A stretch of DNA of 64,000 nucleotides from Clarireedia homoeocarpa (lineage: Eukaryota; Ascomycota; Leotiomycetes; Helotiales; Rutstroemiaceae), in the NCBI GenBank assembly GCA_001465935.1, contig LNKV01000017.1, positions 259,499 through 323,498 on the forward strand, given 5' to 3'. Shown one piece after another: positions 34,581 to 45,527 of this stretch. The notes beneath the pieces were generated by a model. The model made no database searches, was not told the origin of the DNA, and worked only from the letters and a program-made list of their open reading frames with translations. A program made the translations under genes and the position numbers. Numbering within the stretch: the stretch's first letter is position 1; every line of letters begins with the position of its first letter.

Positions 34581-35766
34581 CGGGAGCTCGGTAGTAAAGA
34601 ACCCCCGTGTCTAGTATGTACTGGCTGCTGGCTGGATCATGATCCGAGTTCCTATCTAATCACAAAGCATTTATCACACACGAGTCTTAAGTCTCGAAGT
34701 CGAGTTCTAGAGACTAGAGTTGGATGTACCGATAAGCTGACTGGTGACATCCTGAACAAGCTAGGCATTCCGCTGGCTCAGGCACTGAAAGTGCACGATA
34801 AGTTTTCCTCTCCGAGGACCATCAATCCATTACGCTCTGCGTTTCTTATCTCGTTAGATGTACAGTAACGTGTACATCGTAGAGAGTCATGCAGGCAAGC
34901 AACATTACTTTTTCATAATCTTCAAAAGGTGCCAAGTGCCAATCAAAACTGCCACGGTCTCTTCGTGTTTACCTATTTCGATTACAAGATACGTTGCTAC
35001 TGCTTTTTTCGAACGGCTTGTGGAGGACATATGATCAGGATTTTGTTTTTTTCCCACCACATAAGATGGTGTGGCACTCAGCCATTTTCTAGCTAGGTAA
35101 GACGGCTTTGCTCGTTTCACCTATCAGAACATTATTTCACAATCTTTTGTTCTGTAAGATCTGCGTTGGCCAACACGGCTTGCGAATGTGCTCTTACGTT
35201 GATGGCTTGAATGCTGGAGAGCTGGAGAGCGGGATAGCATTTAACAAGTCCATCCATGTATTTCCTTCCCATTGTTCAGAATTTCGTCGGGACCTCTATC
35301 TCCAGGTAGGCTTGGCTAAGATAGAGTCACCTGAGAACGATCGAATGTAAGATTTCATTCTGCGAGCCTGCACACTTTATGGTCTGCCGTGTCCGAGGGC
35401 GTCATTCTCGCCGGGCGTATGATCACTTTCTAGATTATATTGGAAATGTGTTCAAATAGCTCGAAGTCATGTGATTATCCTTCTTTCCCTAACATCACTC
35501 ACGATGCTAAGTTGCAGATTCTTCCTCCTAAATTCTGATAGACTATTATTTGGGAAGTATCCGAGTGGTCAGTAATGATGGAGGGGAGTCGTGTTCATAC
35601 AATTCCACGTTCACGTTGCATATGACGTATTAGCCTCCACTTGCACGCATGAGATGTACCCTTGGTAAAGTTACCGCGTTTACGCAAAAGGGTTCCTAGT
35701 ATTTTGCCGCATATCTAGTGTCTAGAAGAGCGTTAGTGAAGCTCGACGGAGCTACACAAGGCGTCG
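34581..35766. other. no supported gene
   Basis: Mixed sequence with only short unrelated frames. Confidence 0.4.
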
Positions 35767-35852
35767 TAATATCCCCCCCCCTGAACAAAGGTTAAAATTT
35801 TAGGTCGCAAGACAGAAAAAATTTAATCTCTGTTCAGGGGTAAGGATAGTGT
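35767..35852. repeat. palindromic (foldback) element, copy 2, diverged
   Basis: Inverted arms (TGAACAAAGGTTAAAATTTT on the left, AAATTTAATCTCTGTTCAGG on the right) surround the loop AGGTCGCAAGACAG. Arms and loop match the element at 12486-12575, including the loop core AGGT-x-GCAAGAC. The arms here carry several mismatches, mostly transitions, so this copy is older or mutated. Confidence 0.7.
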
Positions 35853-36881
35853 GCTCTGCGGCAGCGACAAGGCCAGACGAAAGTCGAATGTTTTCTCCAA
35901 CCGTGCTACTTGTGTTTTCAATAGCCTCGGCGTAGCCAAAAGCAAAAGGGAGGAAGGAAGTCCTGACTTTCTGAGTACTAGTCTTTCCACATAGACTCAG
36001 AAAAAAAGCCCTGACACCGATGAATATCGTTTTTAGAACGGAAATTGCAGCTGTTTCACGAAAATCAATACCTATATGAACGAACCATTTGTTTTGTCTG
36101 ATTGGCGGTAGCCATCTGCGCGAGACTCTTTCCCATACACTCTTTGAGGACTTGCTTCCCGTCGTCTCCATTTGCGATATAGTTGAACTGGGGTGAAGTC
36201 ATTCCGGTGTGAATATCCTCACTGACTAGCAAATGGCTACTCAAAATGCTTTAATGCAATTATGACTGTAAGATATGGTGAGATGATGTTGCTATATACC
36301 ATAACAACCCTCGAGCTGAATACTAGTATAACGAAATCGTTGAGTGACGAGGTCTTTTCAGTCATGGACCAAGTTCCTTTGATTCTGAACACCTTCACAT
36401 ACAGAATGTCAATGGATAGATCAATTTTCCTATCCAGAACGGGGCATAGAGCCTTTCAATGCATTCCTGTCCCAAGTGAGGTCCACACAGTGATATCTGC
36501 TGATCCAGCACTTCGAATCCAATGTTCATTTTTACATTTGCTGGCAAAAAACCCTTCTAAGTTGAGCTTGGGTGAGAGGAAGAATATGAGATGATTAGCA
36601 TACGCATGCAGATAGATAGTTGGCGTATAAGCCAGTGTCACTGCTGCCGTCCTCTTTCCATGACCCTACCATATCGCCCGACTGATGTGCATACAGGTTG
36701 TAGATTCTAGACGCCATATTGTCTCGGACTTCCACAAACTAAGGCTCTATTCCACAATGCGTGATCTATGAACTTTCTCATTCTAATATTTGTCAGATAG
36801 AGAGCACATCCAAAACCCGATCGCCATCCAAAACCCGATCTCCATCTTCAATCTCATCTACCGCGCCAACATTTCAACAAC
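35853..36881. other. no supported gene
   Basis: A 123-codon minus-strand frame starting at 36171 ends inside the foldback element. It shows no family resemblance and I do not call it. The rest is featureless. Confidence 0.35.
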
Positions 36882-37579
36882 ATGCAACTCCTCACCACCC
36901 TCACCCAGTCTACCCACGCAATCGACATCATCAGATACCCCACCCCCAACGCGCAAATCAAGCTCGCCCCCACGCAACTTAACCAACTCTCCCTCCTAAG
37001 TAACACCACCTGGCTCTTCAACTTTACCAAATAGCCCATGTACACGTATGCACCCGACTCCGTCAGTCGTCATTGCCAACGCGGCCAAATTCCTCACCAC
37101 CACCGGCTATTGCCGCACGCTCGCGCTGCTCAGCCTCGGGCCCTGTGCCATATTACCTCCCCCTTACCACTCGCGCGCACCAATTTCGTCGTCGCCGCCA
37201 TCGAGGGCGCCATCGATACGTGGATGCTGGAGGAAAACTGAGCCGCAATCGTCGCGCAGACGTTGCGCCCGTTCCAAATGACCATTTTCCTGCTGAGAGT
37301 ATTCATTCTGTGTAGAACACAGGTATGTATCGTCGGTCTAGCATCTAGCGTTAATAAACATTTGAGAAGAGGCCCAGGAGTTTATAATAAGGCGATGTTG
37401 GTGTCGGCGCTGAACTCGCAGGATGTCGAAACGCAGAATGTGGCTAATCTGGCGGTATTGCTGCCGGATATCATCTCCGCGGCTTTTTGGGAACCCCGTG
37501 AGTGGTATGCAGTTCTAGCAGATTCCGCCTGTGGGCATAGGAAGCATCATGGGCTCGGCGGCATGTTAGGCTGCGTGTG
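36882..37579 (+). pseudogene. decayed cupin (germin/spherulin-like) gene
   Basis: An ATG at 36882 opens MQLLTTLTQSTHAIDIIRYP, then NTTWLFNFTK and an in-frame TAG at 37032-37034 where the family has a Gln (CAG) before PMYTY. Reading then shifts frame near 37066 (VVIANAAKFLTTTGY, LSLGPCAILPPPYHSRA). It shifts back near 37180 (NFVVAAIEGAIDTWMLEEN), hits a TGA, continues RPFQMTIF and shifts again (PAESIHSV). A later piece keeps ALNSQDVETQNVAN and DIISAAF. The cupin metal motif is visible but damaged: PPPYHSRA where intact relatives have PPHYHPRA, so a metal-ligand His is lost. Family memory: spherulin-1A/germin-like secreted cupins. At least three frameshifts and two stops make it clearly nonfunctional. 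Confidence 0.75.
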
Positions 37580-37985
37580 AATTACTGAAGAAGGAATGAA
37601 CGAATATGCGGCTTCGACTGATTCGCTATGGTTGAGTAGGCGGGTTCGTGCTCGTCATGGTTACGAACCATGACTTTGGGGTGGGAGTTCAGCGTAGAGG
37701 CTGATTTCGATTGTATTTCTTAGGATACTGTAAGATCTGTGCTGCATAGATTTGCGCTTTTCTTCTCCTGTTGTGTGTGTTTGAGGTTGCACGTGGTATG
37801 CCAATGAAATCTTGTACATAGAGTCTCTATCTTTTGTCGATCGGTAGCTAGCTGACGTCTTTTAGGAAAGAATGGGGTTTTCCCTTTGCAGTGATCTTTT
37901 ATTTTGCGTGAATGCTCAAGATTTTCAGAGAGATGGGCGACGGCTTGTGTTTAATAGATATCAAATTGGGTATCATGATTTTGCT
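37580..37985. other. no supported gene
   Basis: Short spacer between the cupin relic and the 3' end of ARP6. Confidence 0.4.
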
Positions 37986-39386
37986 CTATTTACCTCCAAA
38001 CTTTCTCGCGACCCATGCGCTTCCATATTCGTCGTACTCTTGCTTCGTCACCGAGAGACTCCTCAGGAGGTCCGGCTCTTTCGCCAATGCTGCCCCGCCA
38101 TTCCATGTACTAATAATGGGATACTCAGGTCTTGCGCATCGAACATAACATTCGGCCGGTGCTTGGGCCTTAATCTCAAGCTGAAGTCTTAGAATGAACC
38201 CTTCTATCTTTGAACTGCCTCCTACCACAATGATATTGGCGAGAAGCGCCGGCCATAAACCCATGGGTAAACAGGACAGACTTTCCATGACTAGCTGAGC
38301 GACCCCAGACTGTCGCATGCCGATATCTGATGGATTGAACAGTAGTTCTGGCACAGTAAAGCGTTCGTTTCGTAAAGTTAATATATCTTCTGCAGCCTCT
38401 GCTGGCTTCCCTGTTATTAACTTCTTCAATTTGCTCGCTTGTAAAGGATCGTGATCGCGCACGAAACCTTGCGTTCGCGTGTGGTAATCGGGAAGAACGT
38501 AATCTTTCGCTATACCACCGCCTGTCTCATATGTCTCTCTTCGATCTCCTCTTGTGCCTTTCCATGTCTTTTCCATGTCGCCATTGAAGTCCCTTGAGAC
38601 GTAGCAAGCGGCTTCCTTGATCTCATTAACTAAATATGTATCATTGCGCATATCGTATTGCCGTAGAGAGATCAAGCGAGTCAAGTAATTCGTCATTAGC
38701 TTACCTCCTACCTCGAGTCTACGAATCGCTGATTGAATCGGTCGACCTTGGAGAACAGGAGTGATTGTAGTATGCGAATATCCTGCATCGATGAGGAGGA
38801 TGACCTCAGCAGGGACGAGTGGTTTGGTCGGATCTCGAGGTGGCCCTTTAAAGATGCCTTGAATGTCATTATACGCGTTCAATATCGGACCTGTGTTCAA
38901 CTGTTAGCATGCCCCAACAGCTCAAGTAAAACTTAACATACCAGGACAGCGATAATAGCTAGCAAAGCCAAACTCTTCAAAAACCATTTGATCGCAATTC
39001 GTCTGCAAAGCCGGCAAAGCATTTGGTGCCTCCGTTAGAATCAACCCTGTGTCTCGTGGATCGCAATGCAGCGGTGCTTTTTTATCAAAGAATTCATGTT
39101 CCCATATCTCCTTCTCCGCCTCCCAGTTCACCAGATATCCTTTCTCTACCGGGCGGCGAAATACGATCTCTCCAAAGTCCTTGCAATTTTCGAGTTGCGA
39201 TCCAATGTAAACTTTCTTGTCTCGGTCGCGGGCCATGCAATTCGGTATGATTCGTGGTGTGTCGGTGGATTCTGGGCTGGAGAAACCAGCTTTTATGGTG
39301 TAAGCTCCATTGTCAACAACCAGAGTTTTGGCAGGTGATACCTGCTCGCTCACAGTGGCTTTACGATTCCCGGACATTGGTTGCAA
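37986..39386 (-). CDS. ARP6: actin-related protein 6, SWR1 chromatin-remodelling subunit
   Basis: Nuclear Arp6 acts in the SWR1 complex that deposits histone H2A.Z. Two exons: 39386-38942 and 38890-37986 (449 residues). The actin fold starts with TLVVDNGAYTIKAGF (phosphate-binding loop), followed by IPNCMARDRDKKVYIGSQ and EAPNALP. A second nucleotide-binding segment is VILLIDAGYSHTTITPVLQG. The late landmark IIVVGGSSKIEGF corresponds to the actin VLSGG loop. The C-terminus reads STWNGGAALAKEPD, then VTKQEYDEYGSAWVARKFG, matching Arp6 rather than actin or Arp4. The first ATG (39386) or the one three codons later could start translation. It is divergent from the gene at 39601. Confidence 0.95.
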
Positions 39387-39600
39387 GATTCCGCCAGAAG
39401 CTGGCGATTGTATTTAGGACATGATGGCGATATTTAGTTGCGCAATGGAATGTTCGCTTCTCGTATGTATCGGGATTTATTTAAATTAAAAGGCAAGTTA
39501 CGTCGCGTCGCACAAGCTCACCCACCCCACCAACAGAAAAAAGTATAATTTCTATGGAAACTGCCCAACTACAACTGCAGCAAACTTCAAAACCAACGTC
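39387..39600. promoter_or_regulatory. divergent promoter ARP6 / GCIP-like gene
   Basis: Only 214 bp separate the two start codons, so the core promoters are shared or abutting. No TATA box is clear. Confidence 0.55.
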
Positions 39601-40806
39601 ATGAGCGAGGCTGCAAAAAAGCGCGAAAATGACCTGTCAGCTTTGAAGGCTACTGTCGAAACGACTGAGAGTCTTATTCAACAATTGCTGCAATCTGCAA
39701 AGGCACCAAAAGAGCCCAAAGAGGGATCTTCCACGAAATCGCCCGAACAAAATGATGTGAACGCTATCGACCTGGCTCATGATTCTGCGAGCCTTATAAA
39801 GGCACATGCGACGAAGCTATCCTTGTTGATAATAAATAAACCGTTTACAGCATCTGCGATTACCAAAGTACTACGAGATCTTGTAGCTGGACCTCTACCG
39901 GGGTTAGCTTCAGCTGTCGAGATTTGCAATGCGGCGAAATATACCAAGACGATGAGCGAGGAACTGCAATGGAGAGTGAAGAAAGTTCTCTCAGAGCTGG
40001 CTACATTAGTGCATACAGTACCTCTAGATGGGAAGATACTGAGCGACGACCAAAAGAATGGCACTGGGAAAACAAGTGGGAAAGGCAGCCTAGCGTCTAC
40101 CGGCGTTGTATGGGATGCTTGCGATTCGGTTATGGCATTGAAGACTCTCGGAGTTGCAGGATTGGCCATAAAGAGGGCAGAGGAATATCGTGATTTGCTT
40201 AAGGATGCGTTGGAAGAATTGCAAGGCTGGGCGGAAGAGGAGTCGGACGAAGAAAATGATGCTGAACATAGAGGCGACGAAAGTGATGGGGAAAAAGATG
40301 CGCAAGATGAACTAGACGATATGTTCGGATCTCAACGCCACATTCCCAAGGAGGATCCAGAAAAAATTCGCGAGCGACTCGAATCTTCATTGAAGAAACT
40401 TAGACTGCTCATCTTAATGTATCAGGCGGTTGTGAAGAGAAGATTTAAGACCCTACCACATTTGCCACATCCACAGCTGCCCGCCCAACTCAAAGAGCAG
40501 TCTGCAGAAGATCCAGGTATTGTGGAAAGTCTTGACGAAGTATTGGTAAGGATGAAGAAAATCACCAATCTCGCAGATGACCTAGCGAGTGCGTTCTACG
40601 ATCTTGATTGTTCTGCAATTGATAAGCTCATGGACGAAACATGGTTTACCGGCTTTGCTACGGTGGCATTGTTGATCAACAACTGGGAGGGTCAGAAGGA
40701 TGAATTCTCTACTTGGGTTTGTTGGTCTTGTTCCCATTTTGAATCTGTTGCTAACATATTCCTATAGGCGTATAAATTCCAGCTTGCCTTGAAAAAGGGC
40801 TGGTGA
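39601..40806 (+). CDS. cyclin-D1-binding protein 1 / GCIP-like protein
   Basis: Two exons, 39601-40716 and 40768-40806, with the second adding the last dozen residues (AYKFQLALKKGW). The product is about 384 residues and mostly alpha-helical, with no membrane segment. Helices such as ATKLSLLIINKPFTASAITK and GPLPGLASAVEIC, then VVWDACDSVMAL, match the N-terminal half of the GCIP/CCNDBP1 family. An acidic insert (EEESDEENDAEHRGDESDGE) lies at about residues 215-240. The C-terminal half has the family pattern DDLASAFYDLD followed by a stretch about 35 residues before the end. In animals the family binds cyclin D and HLH proteins; the fungal role is not established. Without the intron the frame would end in 20 unrelated residues. 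Confidence 0.85.
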
Positions 40807-41181
40807 TGTAGTTGAAAATACCAAAAATGAAACTGATTCTGGCCATTCTAAAGCCATTGCTATCCTCTGTGATATCAATCATGCCATGCTGTCGCGCCTC
40901 ATCATTGGAAACAAATACCCACTAGACATTGCACTTCTTTCCTTCACGTTCGCACTTTTGAATGAAGTTTTCATAACGTGGGTTGCTAGAAGTTTTCAAT
41001 TTAGGAAATGCTCTCCTTTACGATGCTAGCTAGAAACGCGGCCTGCTATCTCGCGCAATTATTATCCGATTTAAAGACCGAGAAAAATATCCCAAGGCCT
41101 ATGCCCATAGAATCCTTCTGGCAATCTTTCAAGACGTACGAGGCAGTTGTCACCGTGTCATCTCTTTGGGCGGATCCATCT
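40807..41181. other. no firm gene; short relic frames
   Basis: Sequence at about 41010-41180 reads as protein-like in two plus frames (for example LAQLLSDLKTEKN and IFQDVRGSCHRVISLGG), with a stop in each. This suggests a decayed gene whose end overlaps the direct repeat starting at 41182. No family recognised. Confidence 0.3.
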
Positions 41182-41321
41182 TTTTGAGATACTGGGGAAA
41201 AGCGCTTTCTCGGCAGCGGTCTCCATATTCTTTTAACGGATTCGTGTAATCGGCCGCATGAAAAAATCAACATTTGATTTCCGGATTCTTACTTCTCTTG
41301 ATGTTACTTGCATCTTGGCCT
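41182..41321. repeat. 140-bp direct repeat, copy 1 (G:C-rich state)
   Basis: Aligns without gaps to 43753-43892 (offset 2571). It starts TTTTGAGATACTGGGGAAAA. By eye there are 13 differences. All 13 are G or C in this copy, and 12 are transitions to A or T in the other copy. Confidence 0.9.
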
Positions 41322-41445
41322 TTCATATATCTTTGCTTACTCCAGCTTTTGTAGCACGACATTCTCGGGACGGTGTGATACGAGATGCACCGGGGGCTGG
41401 TGCCAAGGATGAGCGTGGAGTACCCCGCACAATTATGAGCTGCCC

Positions 41446-41661
41446 CACCAGTGGGCGTACTACCTATCCGACCCACTCCCAAACTCCAAGATTCGACTAA
41501 AATATATGCTTTTGAGATCTCTACTCTAGTAAGTGTATATACGAGCTCTTAATGATTACATTGTATTAGGACAATCAGATATATAAGTTTTCAAATGTCC
41601 AGATTGCACTTGAACAATCAGAAATCCGAAGTTGGTCGGATAGTTAGTACACACACTGGTG
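41446..41661. mobile_element. MITE-like element, family 1, copy B (both ends present)
   Basis: 216 bp with about 27-bp terminal inverted repeats: left CACCAGTGGGCGTACTACCT, right read inward CACCAGTGTGTGTACTAACT, both continuing ATCCGAC. The interior is AT-rich and noncoding, with GAGATCTCTACTCTAGTAAG and ACTTGAACAATCAGAAATCC blocks. It lies 220 bp upstream of the MFS start codon and so may affect its promoter. Confidence 0.85.
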
Positions 41662-41881
41662 CCCCATGGGATGGAAGGACGGATTAATCTCGCTCCGGGT
41701 TTATCAATGGCGACGCTATCAAAGGTCATGCATATGCCCATGCACACGGGCAGTGTGATGACCAGATACTTATGTGTGCGTGGTTGCCCGAGTCGCTTCG
41801 ATGTACAGAATTTCCAACCTTCCACTTCTCGAATGATTCTCCGGTCTCTCATTCTCCAACCATATTAGAACTTGAGACAAG

Positions 41882-43703
41882 ATGACTTCAACCGGTGGGA
41901 TCGAGGAACATACCCAGCAGTCTCAGGCCTCAAAGGGGACCAAGTATGTTCATTCAGAACCGGATATCTCGACCATCGAAAATGTGCTCTCGCTGGGACC
42001 AGACAAGCCAGATCACATGGACTATGACCGTGTTGATTCTGAAGTCGCAAAGTATACCAGTGATGTGATCGTCCACATCAGCGAGGATGACAACAAACGT
42101 CTACGAAAACTCATCGATAAGAGAGTGCTGATCATAATGATCTTGACGTATTTCTTACAAGCAATTGATAAGGGCACATTGGCCTTTACATCGATTATGG
42201 GCATCAAGAAGGATGCCCACTTGGTTAAACAAGAAGTATGAATCTGATCCCCGAACTCGGAGTGATAGTTTACTAATATGAGTCTAGTATGCCTGGCTTA
42301 CGACCTGTATCTACATTGCTATCTTAGTCATCGAATATCCCACGAACTGGATCATCCAGCGCGTTCCAATCGCCAAATACCTTGGTCTAAATGTGTGCAT
42401 CTGGAGTGCGGTACTTGCGATGCATTCGATGTGCCAAAACTTCAAAAGTCTTGTTGTCGTCCGGACAATTCTGGGAATTTTCGAGGCGTCTTGTCAACCT
42501 ATTTTTGGTGAGCTGGAGCATTATCCTTCCCAAGTTGATTTCTAAGCGTTTGCTAATCATTCGAGTCTCAGTGGTTCTATCTAGCATGTGGTACAAGAGG
42601 GAAGAACAAGCCGGTATCGTCACATACTGGTACATGATGAATGTGAGTTTGCTTCCGCATATCTTTAACCGGGCCGTGCTCATCAATCTAGGGTGCCCAA
42701 CAAATTGTCGGTGGTCTGCTTGCATATTGCTTCTCCCTTATCAAACACGGGCCACTCAAATCATGGCAAGCTATCTTCATAGCATACGGCTGTATATCCT
42801 TCTTATGGGGTCTCTTCATTCTCTTCTATATGCCAGACTCTCCCATGCGAGCAAAATGTTTCAGCGAAAATGATAAGAAGCTCATGGTTGAGCGTGTACG
42901 ATCCAACCAAACCGGTATGCAGAACCGCAAATTCCGTAAGGAGCACATTAGGGATGCGTTTACCGATCCCCAAATGTACTGTTATTGTTTGATCGCTATA
43001 TGTACGACGTTACCGACAAGCGGATTGGGAGCCTTCGCAAATATTATTATTACAGGCTTCGACTTCACTGTCTTACAGACACAACTTCTCTCTATGGTGT
43101 TGGGTTTCTACATCATTATTGTTTTGATGTCGAGTCACTTCTTAGTAAAAAGGTACAATCAAAGTATCCTCGTTATGGGCGCATTCCTACTTCCGTGAGT
43201 TATTCCTAGCCTCGTGAAAATAATATCAGTAATGCTAACAATTACAAAGATCATTCGTGGGCACCACAATCCTAATGACTATCCGCAACACCAGCTTCAG
43301 TACCAAAGTCGGCCTCCTGATATCCTACTATCTGACCCTTTCCTTCTGGTCCGCACAAACCCTCTCCATCACTCTCATTTCTCGAAATATTGCTGGGCAA
43401 ACAAAGAAAACCATTGTTGTGGCGGCAAATTTCGTTTCCTGGGCAGCAGGAAACGCTGTCGGGCCACAGGTCTTCTTAGATAGAGATGCACCGCGCTATT
43501 TCATAGCTTTCGCAACCCATCTCGGTTGTTATAGTCTACTACTTCTTGTGCTCGTTTTCTTACGTTGGCATCTCATGAGACAGAACCGGAAGCGGGATGA
43601 ATTAGCAGCGGCAGGCATCAGACAGGCAAATGACGCGGACATGGTTCATGCATTTGATGATTTGACTGATAGGGAAAACGTGAACTTCCGATATGTCTAC
43701 TAA
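41882..43703 (+). CDS. MFS permease, Dal5/allantoate (anion:cation symporter) family
   Basis: Plasma-membrane importer of a small organic anion such as allantoate, a vitamin or a carboxylate; the substrate cannot be read from sequence. Five exons: 41882-42235, 42288-42507, 42572-42642, 42692-43194 and 43250-43703 (533 residues). After a cytosolic N-terminus of about 75 residues, 12 helices follow. Helix 1 is ILTYFLQAIDKGTLAFTSIMG, with the family's DK motif. The loop 2-3 region contains EYPTNWIIQRVPIAKYLG. PMRAKCFSENDKKLMVERVR is the usual central-loop motif. The late helices include SAQTLSITLISRNIAGQTKK, typical of Dal5-like proteins. The gene is bracketed by a 140-bp direct repeat and family-1 MITEs, but no damage was seen in the frame. 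Confidence 0.92.
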
Positions 43704-43752
43704 GTTTCAAGGCGAGAGAGGATTATATAGGAGACTTGCCGCAAACCAACTG

Positions 43753-43892
43753 TTTTGAGATACTGGGGAAAAGCGCTTTCTTAGCAGCGGTCTCTATATT
43801 CTTTTAACAGATTTATGTAATTGGCCGTATGAAAAAATGAATATTTGATTTCCAAATTCTTACTTCTCTTGATGTTACTTGCATCTTGGTCT
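43753..43892. repeat. 140-bp direct repeat, copy 2 (RIP-like, A:T state)
   Basis: Same orientation as 41182-41321, without gaps. It carries A or T where copy 1 has G or C at 12 transition sites, for example TTTATGTAATTGGCCGTATG here against TTCGTGTAATCGGCCGCATG. One further difference is a C-to-G transversion. Confidence 0.9.
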
Positions 43893-44128
43893 CTACGTTG
43901 GCCGTGACACCAACGCTAGGCATGGATGTACCTTCCTTCTACACTGCTCTCTACACTACCAAGACACATCCACGACTTCCTTGTACAGTACGTCTGTCTC
44001 GCCTTCCAATCATGACAGATGGTAAACAATCTTACATTGCCTTCTGGCATCCTTCTGGATACCATCACCTTGATTCTTCATACATGACAAACATTCTCTT
44101 CCTCGAACTTGTTATTTAAGAATTTACA
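43893..44128. other. no supported gene
   Basis: Spacer between the direct repeat and the truncated element. One plus-strand 77-codon frame begins at 43886 but has no resemblance to a known protein. Confidence 0.35.
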
Positions 44129-44409
44129 TTTCTGATTGTTCAAGTGAAATCTGGACATCAAAAATTTAGATAACTTTATATGATTGTTTAAATACAATAT
44201 AGACATTGAGAATTTATATATCTAATTGTTTAAGTACAATCTGGATATTGAGAAACTTATATATCTGATTATCCCACTGATTATCCCAATACAATTTAAT
44301 CATTAAGAGCTCGTATATACACTTACTAGAGTAGAGATCTCAAAAGTATATATTTTAGTCGAATATTGAAGTTTGGGAGTTGGTCGGATAGGTAGTACAC
44401 CCACTGGTG
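44129..44409. mobile_element. MITE-like element, family 1, copy C (inverted, one end lost)
   Basis: Read on the minus strand from 44409, it starts CACCAGTGGGTGTACTACCT and follows copy B for about 110 bp. It then has an expanded interior of three diverged 45-bp units (TTAAACAATTAGATATATAA-like). It ends in the ACTTGAACAATCAGAAAT block without the second inverted repeat. Orientation is opposite to copy B. Confidence 0.8.
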
Positions 44410-44646
44410 AAATATCCATAAAGCGAAGTAGACTTTTTCGGTTCCCAAGTTGCTTCGGAGATAGGTCATATTGCCCGAACATCATCCGGAGATAATATTA
44501 TTAGGGTATCACAAGCCCCACTTTCACCCCACCGCCACCACAAATATTTTCACATCATTTTGATTCACTACCAACCACCGGTAAATTGATACATAGTTAT
44601 ACTTAGCTAGTTTTTCACAACAAGTAGTTTCGACTGTCCAACAAAA

Positions 44647-44758
44647 GCGCTTGTGGTTTAGTGGTAAAATTCATCGTTGCCATCAATCTTCGACTTCACA
44701 AGTCGGTTCAAGATCGTTCAACTTCGATGAGCCCCTGGTTCGATTCCTGGCGAGCGCA
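44647..44758 (+). tRNA. tRNA-Gly (anticodon GCC) with 41-nt intron
   Basis: The acceptor stem GCGCTTG pairs with CGAGCGC at the 3' end (one G-T pair), discriminator A at 44758. The anticodon loop is TTGCCAT with GCC at 44679-44681. The intron is 44683-44723, after position 37 as usual, and the anticodon stem CATCG/CGATG closes once it is removed. The D region GTTTAGTGGTAAAAT and T-loop TTCGATT are canonical. The middle T-stem pair is T-T (CCTGG against CCTGG), where intact genes have CCAGG on the 3' side. The gene may be slightly impaired or a pseudogene. Confidence 0.85.
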
Positions 44759-45527
44759 CGTGATTCTTTTGCTTTTTTCCAATCCTCCTGTACTCTTTTT
44801 TTCTCCATTTTTGATATCATTTCTTCCTCTGGTTTAGTTGCTTTTGCTTTTGTTTCTATGAAAATATCTCAATTTTTAAAATTTGAGAAGTTTTACGATA
44901 CAGTGCCATGCCAAAAGTATTTGGACAGGGTCCGTGCGTTCCTCACCAATTTTTTGGTGATAAATACACAGACAATCTGTTGTATTTGTTCAAGAGTTTT
45001 CCTCCGTTTTGTCTTCTTAGAGACATGAAAAGCTTTTACAATACGTTTTGGTGGGGCTTCTGCGTTTACGCGAGTAATCAATACATAAGCTTCATACTTC
45101 TGGCTGACATAGACAGTTCGTTATCGTAACATCTTGTAAATAAATGGCCTATGAAAGAATCTGAATGCGGCTTGCTTAGATCTGGTCACGATCGATGGGT
45201 GAATCGTCTGTTTCTCCATTCTTTCTATAGGTATATAGCACATACAAGCACAAAGTATCTATCTCACCATGACAAGCCGTGACTATTTATCGTCCGATCA
45301 ACAAAACGGAGGATGCATCTTCAGATCATGTTTCTGACCGTCAAGCCCGGGCCTATTCCAATCAGAAGCACATATCGGATTTAATCACGCTCGTCCATCA
45401 CACTCGTGCCGAAGCTCTCAATCCTATTGTGCAGTAGAAAGTATTCTGCTTCAAAGACATATCCATTGGAGGCCCTTCGTAGTGAATATGTGCAGTACTT
45501 TTCATCTCATGAAGTGAGCCTCGTTCT
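44759..45527. other. no supported gene
   Basis: A T-rich tract directly after the tRNA (about 44764-44810, several TTTT runs) is suitable as a Pol III terminator. The remainder is featureless. Confidence 0.45.

Noticed and set aside
35800..36171. 123-codon minus-strand frame ending in the foldback element
   Set aside because: Its C-terminus is palindromic repeat sequence; the rest has no homology I can name.
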